A stretch of 64,000 nucleotides of DNA from Flagellimonas oceanensis (GTDB lineage: Bacteria; Bacteroidota; Bacteroidia; Flavobacteriales; Flavobacteriaceae), in the NCBI RefSeq assembly GCF_003992595.1, contig NZ_RZNA01000003.1:186001-250000 (forward strand). The letters run 5' to 3'. The notes below the pieces were generated by a model. It did not search any database and was not told the DNA's origin. It saw nothing but the letters and a program-made list of their open reading frames with translations. Each line of letters begins with the position of its first letter. Positions within the stretch are counted from its first letter, which is position 1. The position numbers were made by a program, and so were the translations under genes. Below, one piece after another: positions 18,181 through 26,610 of this stretch.

Positions 18181-19638
18181 TTGTTAAGAAAACTCTCCTT
18201 ACGATCACGCATATTCGTTGCCATGATAACCTTGGTGGTGCTGGCATCTGTCCTGATTGCAGGGGTAACGGTCTACCAATATAAGGAGCAAGGGAACGAT
18301 TACCACAACGAAAGATTGGAGCGAAAGGAAGAGCAATTGATGAAAAGCATCAACTACACGCTCAAAGAGACCACCTATCCCATAAGTACCGAAAACCTTC
18401 ATTTGATCTTTAGTGAGGAGATTTATGAGATAGCCAACATTCAAAATGTCAATTTCAATATTTATGATCTTGAGGGAAATCTGATAAAAAGCTCCCGACC
18501 TACATTTGAATCCAACGCCATTGCCACCTGTTTGGATGCCGAAGTGCTGAATTTTCTGAGGGAAAGTGGGGATACGCGCTTTGTTGAGGAAAAAAGAGCG
18601 GCCGGGGATAATTATCAATCCACCTACAGGTATATCTATGACCTCAAGTTCAAACCCATCGGGATTCTGAACCTTCCCTATTTTGAGGACAACACTTTCA
18701 ATAATATGGAGTTGAAGGAATTCCTATTCAGGTTGGGGATGGTGTATGTGTTGATGTTGATCATTGCCATAGTTCTGGCATATTTTATTTCAAAATACAT
18801 TACCAGGTCGCTTCAGACCATATCGGACAAGATCAATAGGACCAATTTGACCCGTGAGAATGAAAAGATCTATCTGGAAAGCCCTGGGGAGGAGATCGGT
18901 AAATTGGTGGACTCCTACAACCGTATGATCGACGAACTGGAGGAGAGTGCCGTGAAATTGGCCCGAAGCGAACGGGAGCAGGCATGGCGCGAGATGGCCA
19001 AACAGGTGGCGCACGAAATCAAAAACCCGTTGACGCCCTTGCGGCTTTCGGTGCAGAGCTTTGAGCGCAAGTTCGACCCCAACGACCCCGACATCCAGGA
19101 TAAGGTAAGGGAGTTCTCCAAGACATTGATCCAACAGATTGATACCATGAGCAACATTGCCACGGCCTTCTCCAGTTTTGCGGATATGCCGGCACAGCAA
19201 AATGAGACCTTGAACGTGGTGAAAGTGGTAAGATTGGCATTGGAGATCTTCCAGGAGGATTACATCCATTTTATAGCGGACGAAGAGGAAATCGTGGCCA
19301 AATTGGACCGTACCCAATTGATTCGGGTGATTACCAATTTGGTGAAAAATGCCATTCAGGCGGTACCCGATGTGGAATCCCCAAGAATTTTGGTCAGTGT
19401 TGCAACGGTGGGAGATCAAGTGAAGATTTCAATCGCCGACAATGGAACGGGCATTGCCGACGAATACAAGAACAGGATTTTTGAACCTAAATTTACCACC
19501 AAGTCCAGTGGAACGGGACTCGGATTGGGAATGGTAAAGAACATTGTGGAAAACTACGGCGGAACCATTAACTTTACTTCCCAAGTGGGGAAAGGAACTG
19601 TTTTTTGTATTCAATTCCCCAAGGAACAGAAAAAATAA
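18181..19638 (+). CDS. NtrY-like sensor histidine kinase
   Basis: A 485-residue membrane kinase with TM1 at about 10-32, an extracytoplasmic sensor region (33-180), TM2 (185-205) and a HAMP linker. The phospho-acceptor motif is VAHEIKNPLTPLRLS (His278). The ATPase core has NLVKNAIQAV (N-box), ADNGTGI (G1) and SSGTGLGLGMVKNIV (G2). The HEIKNPLTPL form is typical of NtrY-type kinases. I place the start at TTG 18181 (LLRKLSLRSRIF), matching the short N-terminus usual in this family. The frame continues upstream to 18121 without a better start. No response regulator is adjacent, so it is an orphan kinase; the crotonase gene 39 bp downstream is co-directional. Confidence 0.9.
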   Translation: MLRKLSLRSRIFVAMITLVVLASVLIAGVTVYQYKEQGNDYHNERLERKEEQLMKSINYTLKETTYPISTENLHLIFSEEIYEIANIQNVNFNIYDLEGNLIKSSRPTFESNAIATCLDAEVLNFLRESGDTRFVEEKRAAGDNYQSTYRYIYDLKFKPIGILNLPYFEDNTFNNMELKEFLFRLGMVYVLMLIIAIVLAYFISKYITRSLQTISDKINRTNLTRENEKIYLESPGEEIGKLVDSYNRMIDELEESAVKLARSEREQAWREMAKQVAHEIKNPLTPLRLSVQSFERKFDPNDPDIQDKVREFSKTLIQQIDTMSNIATAFSSFADMPAQQNETLNVVKVVRLALEIFQEDYIHFIADEEEIVAKLDRTQLIRVITNLVKNAIQAVPDVESPRILVSVATVGDQVKISIADNGTGIADEYKNRIFEPKFTTKSSGTGLGLGMVKNIVENYGGTINFTSQVGKGTVFCIQFPKEQKK

Positions 19639-19677
19639 TGGCGGACAATCAGGATGCCGTCTCAAATATCAGTATAC

Positions 19678-20460
19678 ATGGATTTCGAAAACATCTACAT
19701 TGAAGAAGAGAACAATTTGGCCACCATAACCATCAACCGTCCCAAAAAACTCAATGCACTCAACAAAAGAACCATAGAGGAGCTTCATGTGGCATTCAAG
19801 GAATTGGACGAGGATGAGGAGACCAAAGTGATCATCATAACCGGAAAAGGGGAAAAAGCCTTTGTTGCCGGTGCCGATATTTCAGAATTTGCTGATTTCT
19901 CGGTAAAAGAAGGCCGTCAATTGTCGGCAGCGGGGCAGCAGAACCTGTTCGATTTTGTGGAAAACCTGTCCACACCTGTCATCGCGGCCATCAATGGTTT
20001 TGCCTTGGGCGGAGGTTTGGAGCTTGCCATGGCCTGTCATTTTAGGGTGGCCAGCAGTAATGCCAGAATGGGCTTGCCCGAAGTATCTTTGGGCGTCATC
20101 CCAGGGTATGGCGGCACACAACGTTTGCCGCAATTGGTCGGTAAGGGGCGTGCCATGGAAATGATTATGACGGCGGGTATGATCGATTCTGATAAAGCTT
20201 TTGGTTACGGACTGGTAAATCATGTGGTTGCTTCCGAAGAATTGTTGCCCTTTTGTCTTAAAATAGCAAGCAGGATATCGAATAATTCCACTGTGGCCAT
20301 AAAACACGCAATAAAAGCGGTAAATGCTGGTTTTAAGTATGACGCTGATGGCTATTCGGTGGAGATTGACGCTTTTGGCAGTTGTTTTGGTACGGATGAC
20401 TTTAAAGAGGGTACCACGGCATTTTTGGAAAAACGTAAAGCAGATTTCCCTGGATCATGA
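19678..20460 (+). CDS. Enoyl-CoA hydratase/isomerase family protein (crotonase)
   Basis: A 260-residue soluble enzyme of the crotonase superfamily. The CoA/oxyanion motif AFVAGADISEF (61-71) is present, as is the region INGFALGGGLELAMAC. Both catalytic glutamates of true hydratases are there: Glu115 in GGGLELA and Glu135 in LPEVSLGVIPGYGGTQ. This supports hydration of enoyl-CoA (fatty-acid or 3-hydroxybutyryl-CoA metabolism) over an isomerase role. I start at ATG 19678; the eight upstream in-frame codons lack family similarity. It follows the kinase by 39 bp and precedes an unknown secreted protein by 24 bp. Confidence 0.93.
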   Translation: MDFENIYIEEENNLATITINRPKKLNALNKRTIEELHVAFKELDEDEETKVIIITGKGEKAFVAGADISEFADFSVKEGRQLSAAGQQNLFDFVENLSTPVIAAINGFALGGGLELAMACHFRVASSNARMGLPEVSLGVIPGYGGTQRLPQLVGKGRAMEMIMTAGMIDSDKAFGYGLVNHVVASEELLPFCLKIASRISNNSTVAIKHAIKAVNAGFKYDADGYSVEIDAFGSCFGTDDFKEGTTAFLEKRKADFPGS

Positions 20461-20484
20461 CCATTGGCCTAACCAAGCCAGATC

Positions 20485-22038
20485 ATGAAAAAGAACCTCT
20501 TTCTACTAGTTAGCTTTGTGCTTATGGGCATGGCCGTGAACAGCCAAAAAATGCCCGTTTCCTACGATTTTGGAGAAAAATACCGGGATAGGTACCGCTA
20601 TTCCAATCTTGTTACCATTGATGAAGACGATTCTGGAGGGTACATTTTGGTACGTGCCTATTACCAAGGTTTGATTCTGAAGCCCAAGGGCTATCTCATC
20701 GAAAAGTACAACAGTGACCTGGAACTGGTATCCGAGTACAACTACAAGCTCAAGGGGCTGGATTTTGTCAACGGGTTTCTTAAAAACGGTCAATTGAACC
20801 TGTTGTTTTTAAATTACAATGAAGGTAGCAGGAGCTATGAATATTGGGTGCATACCAGCCCAATCATCGATTTTAATTTCAAGGAGAAAAAGCTACTTTC
20901 CATTGCCTCGGAACCGGTAAACGACCCCGTTGGGAAAAATTACTACAATCGAGATTTCTCACGTGGATTTACCACTGCCATCCTTTTTGATGAAGATAAA
21001 AAGGGTTTTGTGATCAGCACGCATCACAAAAGAGGCAAGAGTAACAAGCACATGATCCATATGTTCGATACGGCCCTCAACAAAAAGTTCGAATATGACT
21101 TTTCCGATGAAATCGAGGAGAAAAACTATGCTTTTGAGAACATTGCATTCTCTTCCGATCTGAAAACGGCATACATCGTGGGGAAAGCCTATTTTAAAAA
21201 GCGACGTTTTCGTGTGGATGAAAGAAAGTTCCAGTATGAGTTAATCAAGGTGTCCGAATATGGATACAAATCACAGTCTTTTGTGGACCCAGGCAAGTAT
21301 CCTGAAGCCTTATATCCGGTTTTGGTTCAAGACAAACTGGTCTGTGTGGGCTTTTATGCCGATAGAAAGGATAATCGGTACAATGGGATCGTTTATTTTG
21401 ATCTAAACCCCAACACCTTGGATATTGAGGCCCAAAGATACAATGGGTTTTCACAGCAGTTCATGGAAGACAAATTTGGACGTGAAGAGGATAAGGACAT
21501 CAAGAATTTAGTGTTCAAGAATGTCGAAATTACGGATGACAATGATATTTTATTTAATGCCGAGGAATACTTTGTGACCACGGGATTGGAAACAACAGGT
21601 GCTGGCCAACGGGTCAGGATAGAACGTTACCACCATAACGATATCGTCAGTGTAAAGCTCAATTCAAATGGGAATATGGAATGGGCCCGCAACATCAACA
21701 AGACCGAAGTGACCCAGGGCGATGGTGCCTATGCATCGTACAGTTCGTACTGTAAAGATGGAAACACGTACTTTTTTATATGCACTTCCACCGAACAACC
21801 ACAGTTGATCAACAACGAACGCTTGATATTCAAACAAGGATTCAGTAGAAACCGAAACGTGTTCATGATTTCCTTGGATGAAAATGGATCTATGGATTAT
21901 GAGAAGATCATCGATCAGCAGGAAGCCCGATTACCATTAATGGTCTCCAAACCCCTTAAAGATGAAGGAGAGGACAAAATGCTCTTTTATGCCAAACGCG
22001 GCAGCAGAAAGCAGTTGGTAAAGGTTGACTTTAAATAG
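20485..22038 (+). CDS. Secreted protein of unknown function
   Basis: A 517-residue protein with a signal peptide (about 1-21, ending AVNSQ). I do not recognise the family. The mature part is rich in Tyr, Lys, Asp and Asn, with repeated short beta-strand phrases (GGYILVRAYY, LKTAYIVGKAYF, NGIVYFDLNPNTLDIEAQ, GNMEWARNINKTE, KQGFSRNRNVFMISLDENG). These suggest a beta-propeller of WD/kelch-like type without clear repeat consensus. Such conserved secreted proteins are common in Flavobacteriaceae. It starts 24 bp after the crotonase stop. A purine-rich stretch and an interspersed repeat follow it. Confidence 0.7.
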   Translation: MKKNLFLLVSFVLMGMAVNSQKMPVSYDFGEKYRDRYRYSNLVTIDEDDSGGYILVRAYYQGLILKPKGYLIEKYNSDLELVSEYNYKLKGLDFVNGFLKNGQLNLLFLNYNEGSRSYEYWVHTSPIIDFNFKEKKLLSIASEPVNDPVGKNYYNRDFSRGFTTAILFDEDKKGFVISTHHKRGKSNKHMIHMFDTALNKKFEYDFSDEIEEKNYAFENIAFSSDLKTAYIVGKAYFKKRRFRVDERKFQYELIKVSEYGYKSQSFVDPGKYPEALYPVLVQDKLVCVGFYADRKDNRYNGIVYFDLNPNTLDIEAQRYNGFSQQFMEDKFGREEDKDIKNLVFKNVEITDDNDILFNAEEYFVTTGLETTGAGQRVRIERYHHNDIVSVKLNSNGNMEWARNINKTEVTQGDGAYASYSSYCKDGNTYFFICTSTEQPQLINNERLIFKQGFSRNRNVFMISLDENGSMDYEKIIDQQEARLPLMVSKPLKDEGEDKMLFYAKRGSRKQLVKVDFK

Positions 22039-22089
22039 GAATCAAGGACAAGGAACAAGAGAAAAGAGCCAAGAAGCAAGACTCAAGAC
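22038..22089 (+). repeat. Purine-rich degenerate CAAGA-type tract
   Basis: About 50 bp just after the 517-residue ORF contains many variants of CAAGGA/CAAGAA/CAAGAC and almost no T on this strand. I have seen similar asymmetric tracts between Flavobacteriaceae genes. It does not encode a continuation of the protein. Confidence 0.4.
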
Positions 22090-22138
22090 GTTGGACAATT
22101 GGCCATTGAAGATTGTTTATTGCCAATTGAAGAGCACT

Positions 22139-22173
22139 TGTCATTCTGAAGGAGCGCAGCGACTGAAGAATCC
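22139..22173 (+). repeat. Interspersed repeat, partial copy B
   Basis: TGTCATTCTGAAGGAGCGC followed by AGCGACTGAAGAATCC matches one end of the interspersed repeat family seen at copy A. It lies upstream of the radical SAM gene. Copy D, in inverted orientation, lies just after that gene. Confidence 0.55.
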
Positions 22174-22260
22174 CTGACCGCCCATATATTCGAGGAAATT
22201 TGTGCCATTCGTTTCAGTCAGAAATAATCTAAAGATGCCTTAAAAAAGGAAATAATCCAT

Positions 22261-22283
22261 ATATTTGGATTTAATCCAAATAT
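22261..22283. promoter_or_regulatory. Perfect palindrome directly before the radical SAM start codon
   Basis: ATATTTGGAT-TTA-ATCCAAATAT has exact 10-bp arms with a 3-bp spacer and ends 2 bp before the ATG at 22286. Such a site could be an operator, or an RNA hairpin that hides the start codon. The function is inferred; only the symmetry is observed. Confidence 0.5.
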
Positions 22284-22285
22284 CA

Positions 22286-23356
22286 ATGTCCGAAGAGTTT
22301 TTAAAAGGAAGAGGTGCGCAAAAAAACACGAGCAATCGGTTTTTGAAGCACCAGTTTGAAATGCGCGATGATTTTTTGGAGTTCTGCCGATTGGAAGGGG
22401 AAGAAGCTGAAAGCAATAAAACAAAGTACATCCCCATTTTCCCAAAGACCATCGTCAATAAAGTGGATAGTCCGGATGTGGGAATGAGCTATTCCATGAA
22501 CCCATACCAGGGATGTGAGCATGGATGTGTGTATTGCTATGCCCGAAACTCTCACGAGTATTGGGGCTACAGCGCTGGCTTGGATTTTGAACGGCGCATA
22601 TTGGTCAAAAAATCCGCTCCTGAACTTTTGGAGGCCAAAATCAAACATAAAAAATGGAAGGCTGAGACCATTGTGTTGTCCGGAAATACGGATTGCTACC
22701 AACCCGCAGAGCAAAAGTTCGGGATTACAAGGAAATGTCTCGAAGTATTCTTGAAGTATCGCCATCCAGTGGGCATTATTACCAAAAATGTATTGGTATT
22801 GCGTGATTTGGATATTTTAAAAGAATTGAACCGGCATCAGTTGGTAGGAGTCAATGTATCCGTTACTTCGCTATCAGAAAAAACAAGACGAACCCTAGAA
22901 CCCAGAACGGCATCCATCAAAAAACGCCTAAATACCATTCAGGTGTTGTCAGAAAATGGTATTCCTGTAAACGCGATGTTGGCCCCGATGATACCTGGAA
23001 TCAATTCCCACGAATTATTGCCTTTGGCCAAAGCGGTGTCCAATCACGGGGCTGTCTCTTTCGGGTTGACGGTGGTCCGACTCAATGGAGCCATTGGACG
23101 ACTATTTGCTGACTGGATAAAAAAAACCATGCCCGATAGAGCGGAAAAGGTATTGCACCAGATTCAGGATTGCCATGGCGGTACCGTGAACGATAGCAGG
23201 TTTGGCACTAGATCTAAGGGAGAAGGTAAAATAGCGGAGCAAATACACGAAATGGCTCAAATTGCCCGAAAGCGATATTTCAAGGATAAAAGCTTTCCAC
23301 CTCTTAACACAACACTACATGAGCAATACAAGGATGGACAGGTGAAATTGTTTTGA
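22286..23356 (+). CDS. Radical SAM protein, PA0069/SplB-like family
   Basis: A 356-residue enzyme with the radical SAM cluster motif C-x3-C-x2-C (Cys77, 81, 84 in CEHGCVYCYAR) inside MNPYQGCEHGC, the hallmark of the PA0069 group related to spore photoproduct lyase SplB. Later motifs are VLSGNTDCYQPAEQ, GIITKN, VSVTSLSEKTRRTLEPR and MLAPMIPGINSHE. The family is thought to act on nucleic acid or DNA damage, but its reaction is not established. I start at ATG 22286; a longer frame from TTG 22265 runs through the palindrome. The gene is flanked by repeat copies B and D in opposite orientations and has no operon partner. Confidence 0.9.
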   Translation: MSEEFLKGRGAQKNTSNRFLKHQFEMRDDFLEFCRLEGEEAESNKTKYIPIFPKTIVNKVDSPDVGMSYSMNPYQGCEHGCVYCYARNSHEYWGYSAGLDFERRILVKKSAPELLEAKIKHKKWKAETIVLSGNTDCYQPAEQKFGITRKCLEVFLKYRHPVGIITKNVLVLRDLDILKELNRHQLVGVNVSVTSLSEKTRRTLEPRTASIKKRLNTIQVLSENGIPVNAMLAPMIPGINSHELLPLAKAVSNHGAVSFGLTVVRLNGAIGRLFADWIKKTMPDRAEKVLHQIQDCHGGTVNDSRFGTRSKGEGKIAEQIHEMAQIARKRYFKDKSFPPLNTTLHEQYKDGQVKLF

Positions 23357-23385
23357 TCGCAATTGAACAATGAACATTAAAGATT

Positions 23386-23411
23386 GATTCTTGATTACGC
23401 TCAGAATAACA
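23386..23411 (-). repeat. Interspersed repeat, degenerate copy D
   Basis: GATTCTTGATTACGCTCAGAATAACA is a decayed, inverted version of the repeat end seen in copy B (compare TGTCATTCTGA...GAATCC). It lies 29 bp after the radical SAM stop. Confidence 0.4.
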
Positions 23412-23438
23412 AAATTAAAAATGGCCCAAACGGGCCAT
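23411..23438 (-). terminator. Rho-independent terminator of the Gfo/Idh gene
   Basis: Arms ATGGCCC (23421-23427) and GGGCCAT (23432-23438) pair across an AAAC loop. Read leftward the hairpin is followed by TTTTTAATTTTG, and it lies 26 bp beyond the Gfo/Idh stop. Confidence 0.8.
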
Positions 23439-23464
23439 CTTCAAATTGCTTTATGTTGTGAAAC

Positions 23465-24889
23465 CTATTTCAGTTCCCAGCCTTCACGGTAATCGCGGGT
23501 TACCCACTCGTTGGCTTTCTCGTAGTTGGTGATCTTCATGTTGTCCCCGTCCCAGAACAGTTTTCTTCTTCCCGGAGAATTGTATGGGTTCCAATCACGA
23601 GCGGTTTTGCCTTCCTGCAGTTCCTTGTATTGGTAAGCTTTCACAGCCAAATTCCCCATAAGTACGGTTTCTGTCAATCTTCCTGCTTTTTCAAAATTGG
23701 AAGAGGTGGGTGTACCATTTTGGCAACCATCAACAAAGTTGGCAAAGTGACCATCAATTCCTCCAGGTACCCTGTCGTATTTGGGTGCTGGCGCTTTGTA
23801 CAAATCCATCATTTCAGAAGGTAGCAATCTTGCGTTTCTAGAGTACGTATCGCACACCAAAATGCCTTTGTCTCCATAAATAATACTTCCTCCACCGGAA
23901 TCACCAATGGTTTCGTCATCCTTCAATTCGTCTGGAAGGTCTGGTTTTATGCCGCCATCATACCAGTTCAGAGCAATATCTCCATGTTCTTCGTGCTCGA
24001 ACTTTAAATGGATTTTGGAAGATGGAGGACAGGAGTGACTGTAATCGGCTTCTACAAAATCATCTACCCAAACCGTAGTACAACTGGCTTCGGCCTCTTT
24101 GGGATATCCAAGGTCAAGAACGCTGAAAGGAGTTTCCATAATGTGGCATCCCATATCGCCCAATGCTCCTGTTCCAAAGTCCCAGAAACCTCTCCACTTA
24201 AATGGTAGATAGGCATCATTGTAATCTCTCATTTTGGCCGGTCCCAACCAAAGGTCCCAATCCAAGCCCCTAGGGATACGGTCTTTTTCTGTTGGGAGGG
24301 GAACACCTTGTGGCCATACAGGTCGGTTGGTCCAGCAATCAATCGTGTGAACCTTTCCAATAATACCGGACTCCACCCATTCGCGAGCAATTCGACTACC
24401 GTCACTGGATGCTCCCTGATTACCCATTTGGGTCACGATTCCCTGTTCCTTTGCCACTTGGGTCATCAAACGGGCCTCATAAATGTTGTGGGTCAACGGT
24501 TTTTCCACATAGGCATGCTTTTTCTCCCGCATAAAGGGTAAAGAGATGGTAGCGTGCGTATGATCTGGGCTCGCTACGGCGATGGCATCAATATCATTTA
24601 AGTGTGCATCAAAAACTTTTCTAAAATCCTTGAATCGTTTTACATCTGGGAATTGTTCAAAGGTTTGCTGGGCACGACGGTCATCCACATCGCAAAAAGC
24701 TACGAACTTCACCTTTCCTGTATCATTTAAGCCATTTATCACACTATTGCCCCTTCCTCCAACACCAAAACCTGCCACATACAGGGTGTCACTTGGAGGA
24801 ACATGGGTCTTGCCCATTACATGACTGGGGACAATGGAAAATGCAGCCGAAGCAGCTGCCGTATTTTTGATGAACTTTCTTCTTTGCAT
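23465..24889 (-). CDS. Tat-exported Gfo/Idh/MocA-family oxidoreductase
   Basis: A 474-residue oxidoreductase with a twin-arginine leader (MQRRKFIKNTAAASAAFSI) leading to the mature start near GKTHVPPSD. The Rossmann motif GFGVGGRGNS lies near residue 45-55. The catalytic motif is intact (YVEKPLTHN), and the second domain has GDMGCHIMETPFSVL. Exported Gfo/Idh enzymes carry bound NAD and act on sugars in the periplasm. It stands alone, with its own terminator at 23411-23438, and is a distant paralogue of the 11939 gene (both end in a W..RDYR(D/E) motif). I start at ATG 24889, because this gives the leader directly; a longer frame to 24940 only adds unrelated residues. Confidence 0.92.
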   Translation of the reverse strand: MQRRKFIKNTAAASAAFSIVPSHVMGKTHVPPSDTLYVAGFGVGGRGNSVINGLNDTGKVKFVAFCDVDDRRAQQTFEQFPDVKRFKDFRKVFDAHLNDIDAIAVASPDHTHATISLPFMREKKHAYVEKPLTHNIYEARLMTQVAKEQGIVTQMGNQGASSDGSRIAREWVESGIIGKVHTIDCWTNRPVWPQGVPLPTEKDRIPRGLDWDLWLGPAKMRDYNDAYLPFKWRGFWDFGTGALGDMGCHIMETPFSVLDLGYPKEAEASCTTVWVDDFVEADYSHSCPPSSKIHLKFEHEEHGDIALNWYDGGIKPDLPDELKDDETIGDSGGGSIIYGDKGILVCDTYSRNARLLPSEMMDLYKAPAPKYDRVPGGIDGHFANFVDGCQNGTPTSSNFEKAGRLTETVLMGNLAVKAYQYKELQEGKTARDWNPYNSPGRRKLFWDGDNMKITNYEKANEWVTRDYREGWELK

Positions 24890-24954
24890 CTTGTTTAGTT
24901 TGATTTTTATGTGAGTCAACAAGATACAAAAAACGGGCACAGAAATCCTAGGGA

Positions 24955-25617
24955 TTATTCAGCTCCGTCCCACTCTTTATAAAACTGTTCCAGGTAGTCC
25001 AGCATAAACTGATGGCGTTCTTTCGCCAATTTTTTCCCAGTCTGAGTGTTCATTTTATCCTTGAGCAACAATAATTTTTCATAAAAATGATTGATGGTGG
25101 GAGCCGTGGATTTTTTGTATGCTTCCTTGTTCATACTAAGGTCGGGCGGAATATTCGGATTGTGTAGTTCCCTGTTTTTAAAACCTCCATAGTTGAAGGC
25201 TCTTGCAATTCCAATGGCCCCTATCGCATCCAAACGGTCGGCGTCCTGCACAATCTGAAACTCCATGGATGTAAACCTTGCACCTTCGGTTTCCAAACTG
25301 TTTTTAAAGGACATGTGCTTAATGATGTTGACGACATGCTCGATAGTCTTTGCATCAACGGATAGGGATTCCAGAAAGTTTCTTGCGGTTTTTGGTCCAA
25401 TGCTTTCATCCCCATCATGAAATTTAGGGTCAGCAATATCATGGAGCAGGGCGGCCAATTTAACGACCAAGGCATTCCCTTCTTCATGCTTGAGAAGTAA
25501 CTTGGAGGTATTGAAAACGCGTTCAATATGGAACCAATCGTGGCCGCCTTCCGCATTTTGGAGCTCATTTTTCACAAATTCGATGGTATGTTGTACCAAT
25601 TGGCCTGTTTTCATCAT
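24955..25617 (-). CDS. HD-domain phosphohydrolase (YedJ/YpgQ-like)
   Basis: A 220-residue HD-superfamily protein. The metal-binding residues are visible: an N-terminal His in GGHDWFHIERV, the HD pair in ALLHDIADPKFHD (His59-Asp60), and the later Asp in VQDADRLDAIGAIGIARAF. These match the YedJ/YpgQ group, whose members hydrolyse nucleotides or pyrophosphate. I start at the double ATG at 25617/25614. The frame runs 27 codons further upstream, but that part is the inside of interspersed repeat copy C (NLNQVQVDES...), not a conserved N-terminus. Confidence 0.85.
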   Translation of the reverse strand: MMKTGQLVQHTIEFVKNELQNAEGGHDWFHIERVFNTSKLLLKHEEGNALVVKLAALLHDIADPKFHDGDESIGPKTARNFLESLSVDAKTIEHVVNIIKHMSFKNSLETEGARFTSMEFQIVQDADRLDAIGAIGIARAFNYGGFKNRELHNPNIPPDLSMNKEAYKKSTAPTINHFYEKLLLLKDKMNTQTGKKLAKERHQFMLDYLEQFYKEWDGAE

Positions 25618-25660
25618 TGGTTTTTTTGATAGTATGGATTTTTCATTGATAAAACTTTCG

Positions 25661-25757
25661 TCAACCTGAACTTGATTCAGGTTCTCATTAAAGCTCAATT
25701 ATTAGTTCGATGAGATTCCGAAATACCTTGCCTGCCGCGGGCAGTAATTCGGAATGA
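25661..25757. repeat. Interspersed palindromic repeat, copy C
   Basis: This block holds two nested inverted repeats: CCTGAA...TTCAGG (25665-25681), and ATTCCGAA...TTCGGAAT (25715-25755), which encloses a GC-rich CTGCCGCGGGCAG core. GGAATGAC at its right end recalls the AATGACA end of copy A. It lies between the HD gene and plsC. Confidence 0.6.
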
Positions 25758-25792
25758 CGTGCAATAGAGCATCATTACAGCAAGTGAATATT

Positions 25793-26527
25793 CTAGTTGG
25801 TATTGACTCCAGCCACAATCTGCTTTTCTATTTCAGCAATGAGTTCATCGGCGTTTCCACTATTTTCCATGGGAGGATGAACTTCAAACGTAACATGTGA
25901 CCCCAATCCCATTGGAAATTTCCCGTAGCGCAACAACTTCCATGAGTTGTTGATACTGATGGGTACAATCAAAGCTGAGGGTGCATTTTTAAGCATCACT
26001 TTAAGCCCAGTGGTCCTAAACGGTTTGGGCACTCCATTCCTGCTTCGGGTTCCTTCCGGGAAAATAACGGCACTACGGTTGTTTGCACCAATGTATTTGG
26101 CCAACTTTTGGAGCTCGGCGATGGATTGTTTCGGGTCTTTTCTGTCAATCAGAGCGGAACCGCCATGCCTTAGGTTGAAAGACACACTCGGTATGCCCTT
26201 TCCCAACTCGATTTTGCTCACAAACTTGGGGTGGAACTTGCGCATATACCAAATTATAGGAGGTATATCGTACATGCTTTGATGGTTGGTTACAATAATG
26301 AGCGGTCTGTTGGCCGGAATCTCCTGTTGGTTTTTAAAGTTGTAGCGCGTTCCGAGTACATTGGTACATCGCATAATGAACCAATTTAAGATGGAAACAC
26401 TTTTTTTGTGTGCATTGTAACCGAACACTTTAAGGCAGATCCATTGTATAGGGTGAAAAATGACCAGAACCAAACCAAAGAGCAAAAAGAAAATTAAGGT
26501 CAGTGGATACGATATGATTTTTTGCAC
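25793..26527 (-). CDS. plsC: 1-acyl-sn-glycerol-3-phosphate acyltransferase
   Basis: A 244-residue membrane-associated acyltransferase. The HX4D catalytic motif is NHQSMYD (His82, Asp87), and the acceptor-binding motif is FPEGTRSRNG (156-165). An N-terminal hydrophobic helix (about 8-28) anchors it. PlsC acylates lysophosphatidate to phosphatidate in phospholipid synthesis. The start is GTG at 26527; no ATG upstream is in frame. It lies after the terminator of the bacilliredoxin gene, so it should have its own promoter. The most likely alternative is an ornithine-lipid or other lysophospholipid acyltransferase of the same family. Confidence 0.92.
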   Translation of the reverse strand: MQKIISYPLTLIFFLLFGLVLVIFHPIQWICLKVFGYNAHKKSVSILNWFIMRCTNVLGTRYNFKNQQEIPANRPLIIVTNHQSMYDIPPIIWYMRKFHPKFVSKIELGKGIPSVSFNLRHGGSALIDRKDPKQSIAELQKLAKYIGANNRSAVIFPEGTRSRNGVPKPFRTTGLKVMLKNAPSALIVPISINNSWKLLRYGKFPMGLGSHVTFEVHPPMENSGNADELIAEIEKQIVAGVNTN

Positions 26528-26553
26528 GCTTACATGTTTATGGGTTGCCGTAA

Positions 26554-26580
26554 AAATAAAAAAACCACCCTATAGGGTGG
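26554..26580 (-). terminator. Rho-independent terminator of the bacilliredoxin gene
   Basis: The perfect 16-bp palindrome CCACCCTATAGGGTGG (26565-26580) is followed, in the leftward direction, by TTTTTTTATTTTTA. It lies 30 bp beyond the bacilliredoxin stop. Confidence 0.85.
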
Positions 26581-26610
26581 CCTATTACATATTTTAATTT
26601 GCTTGATGAT

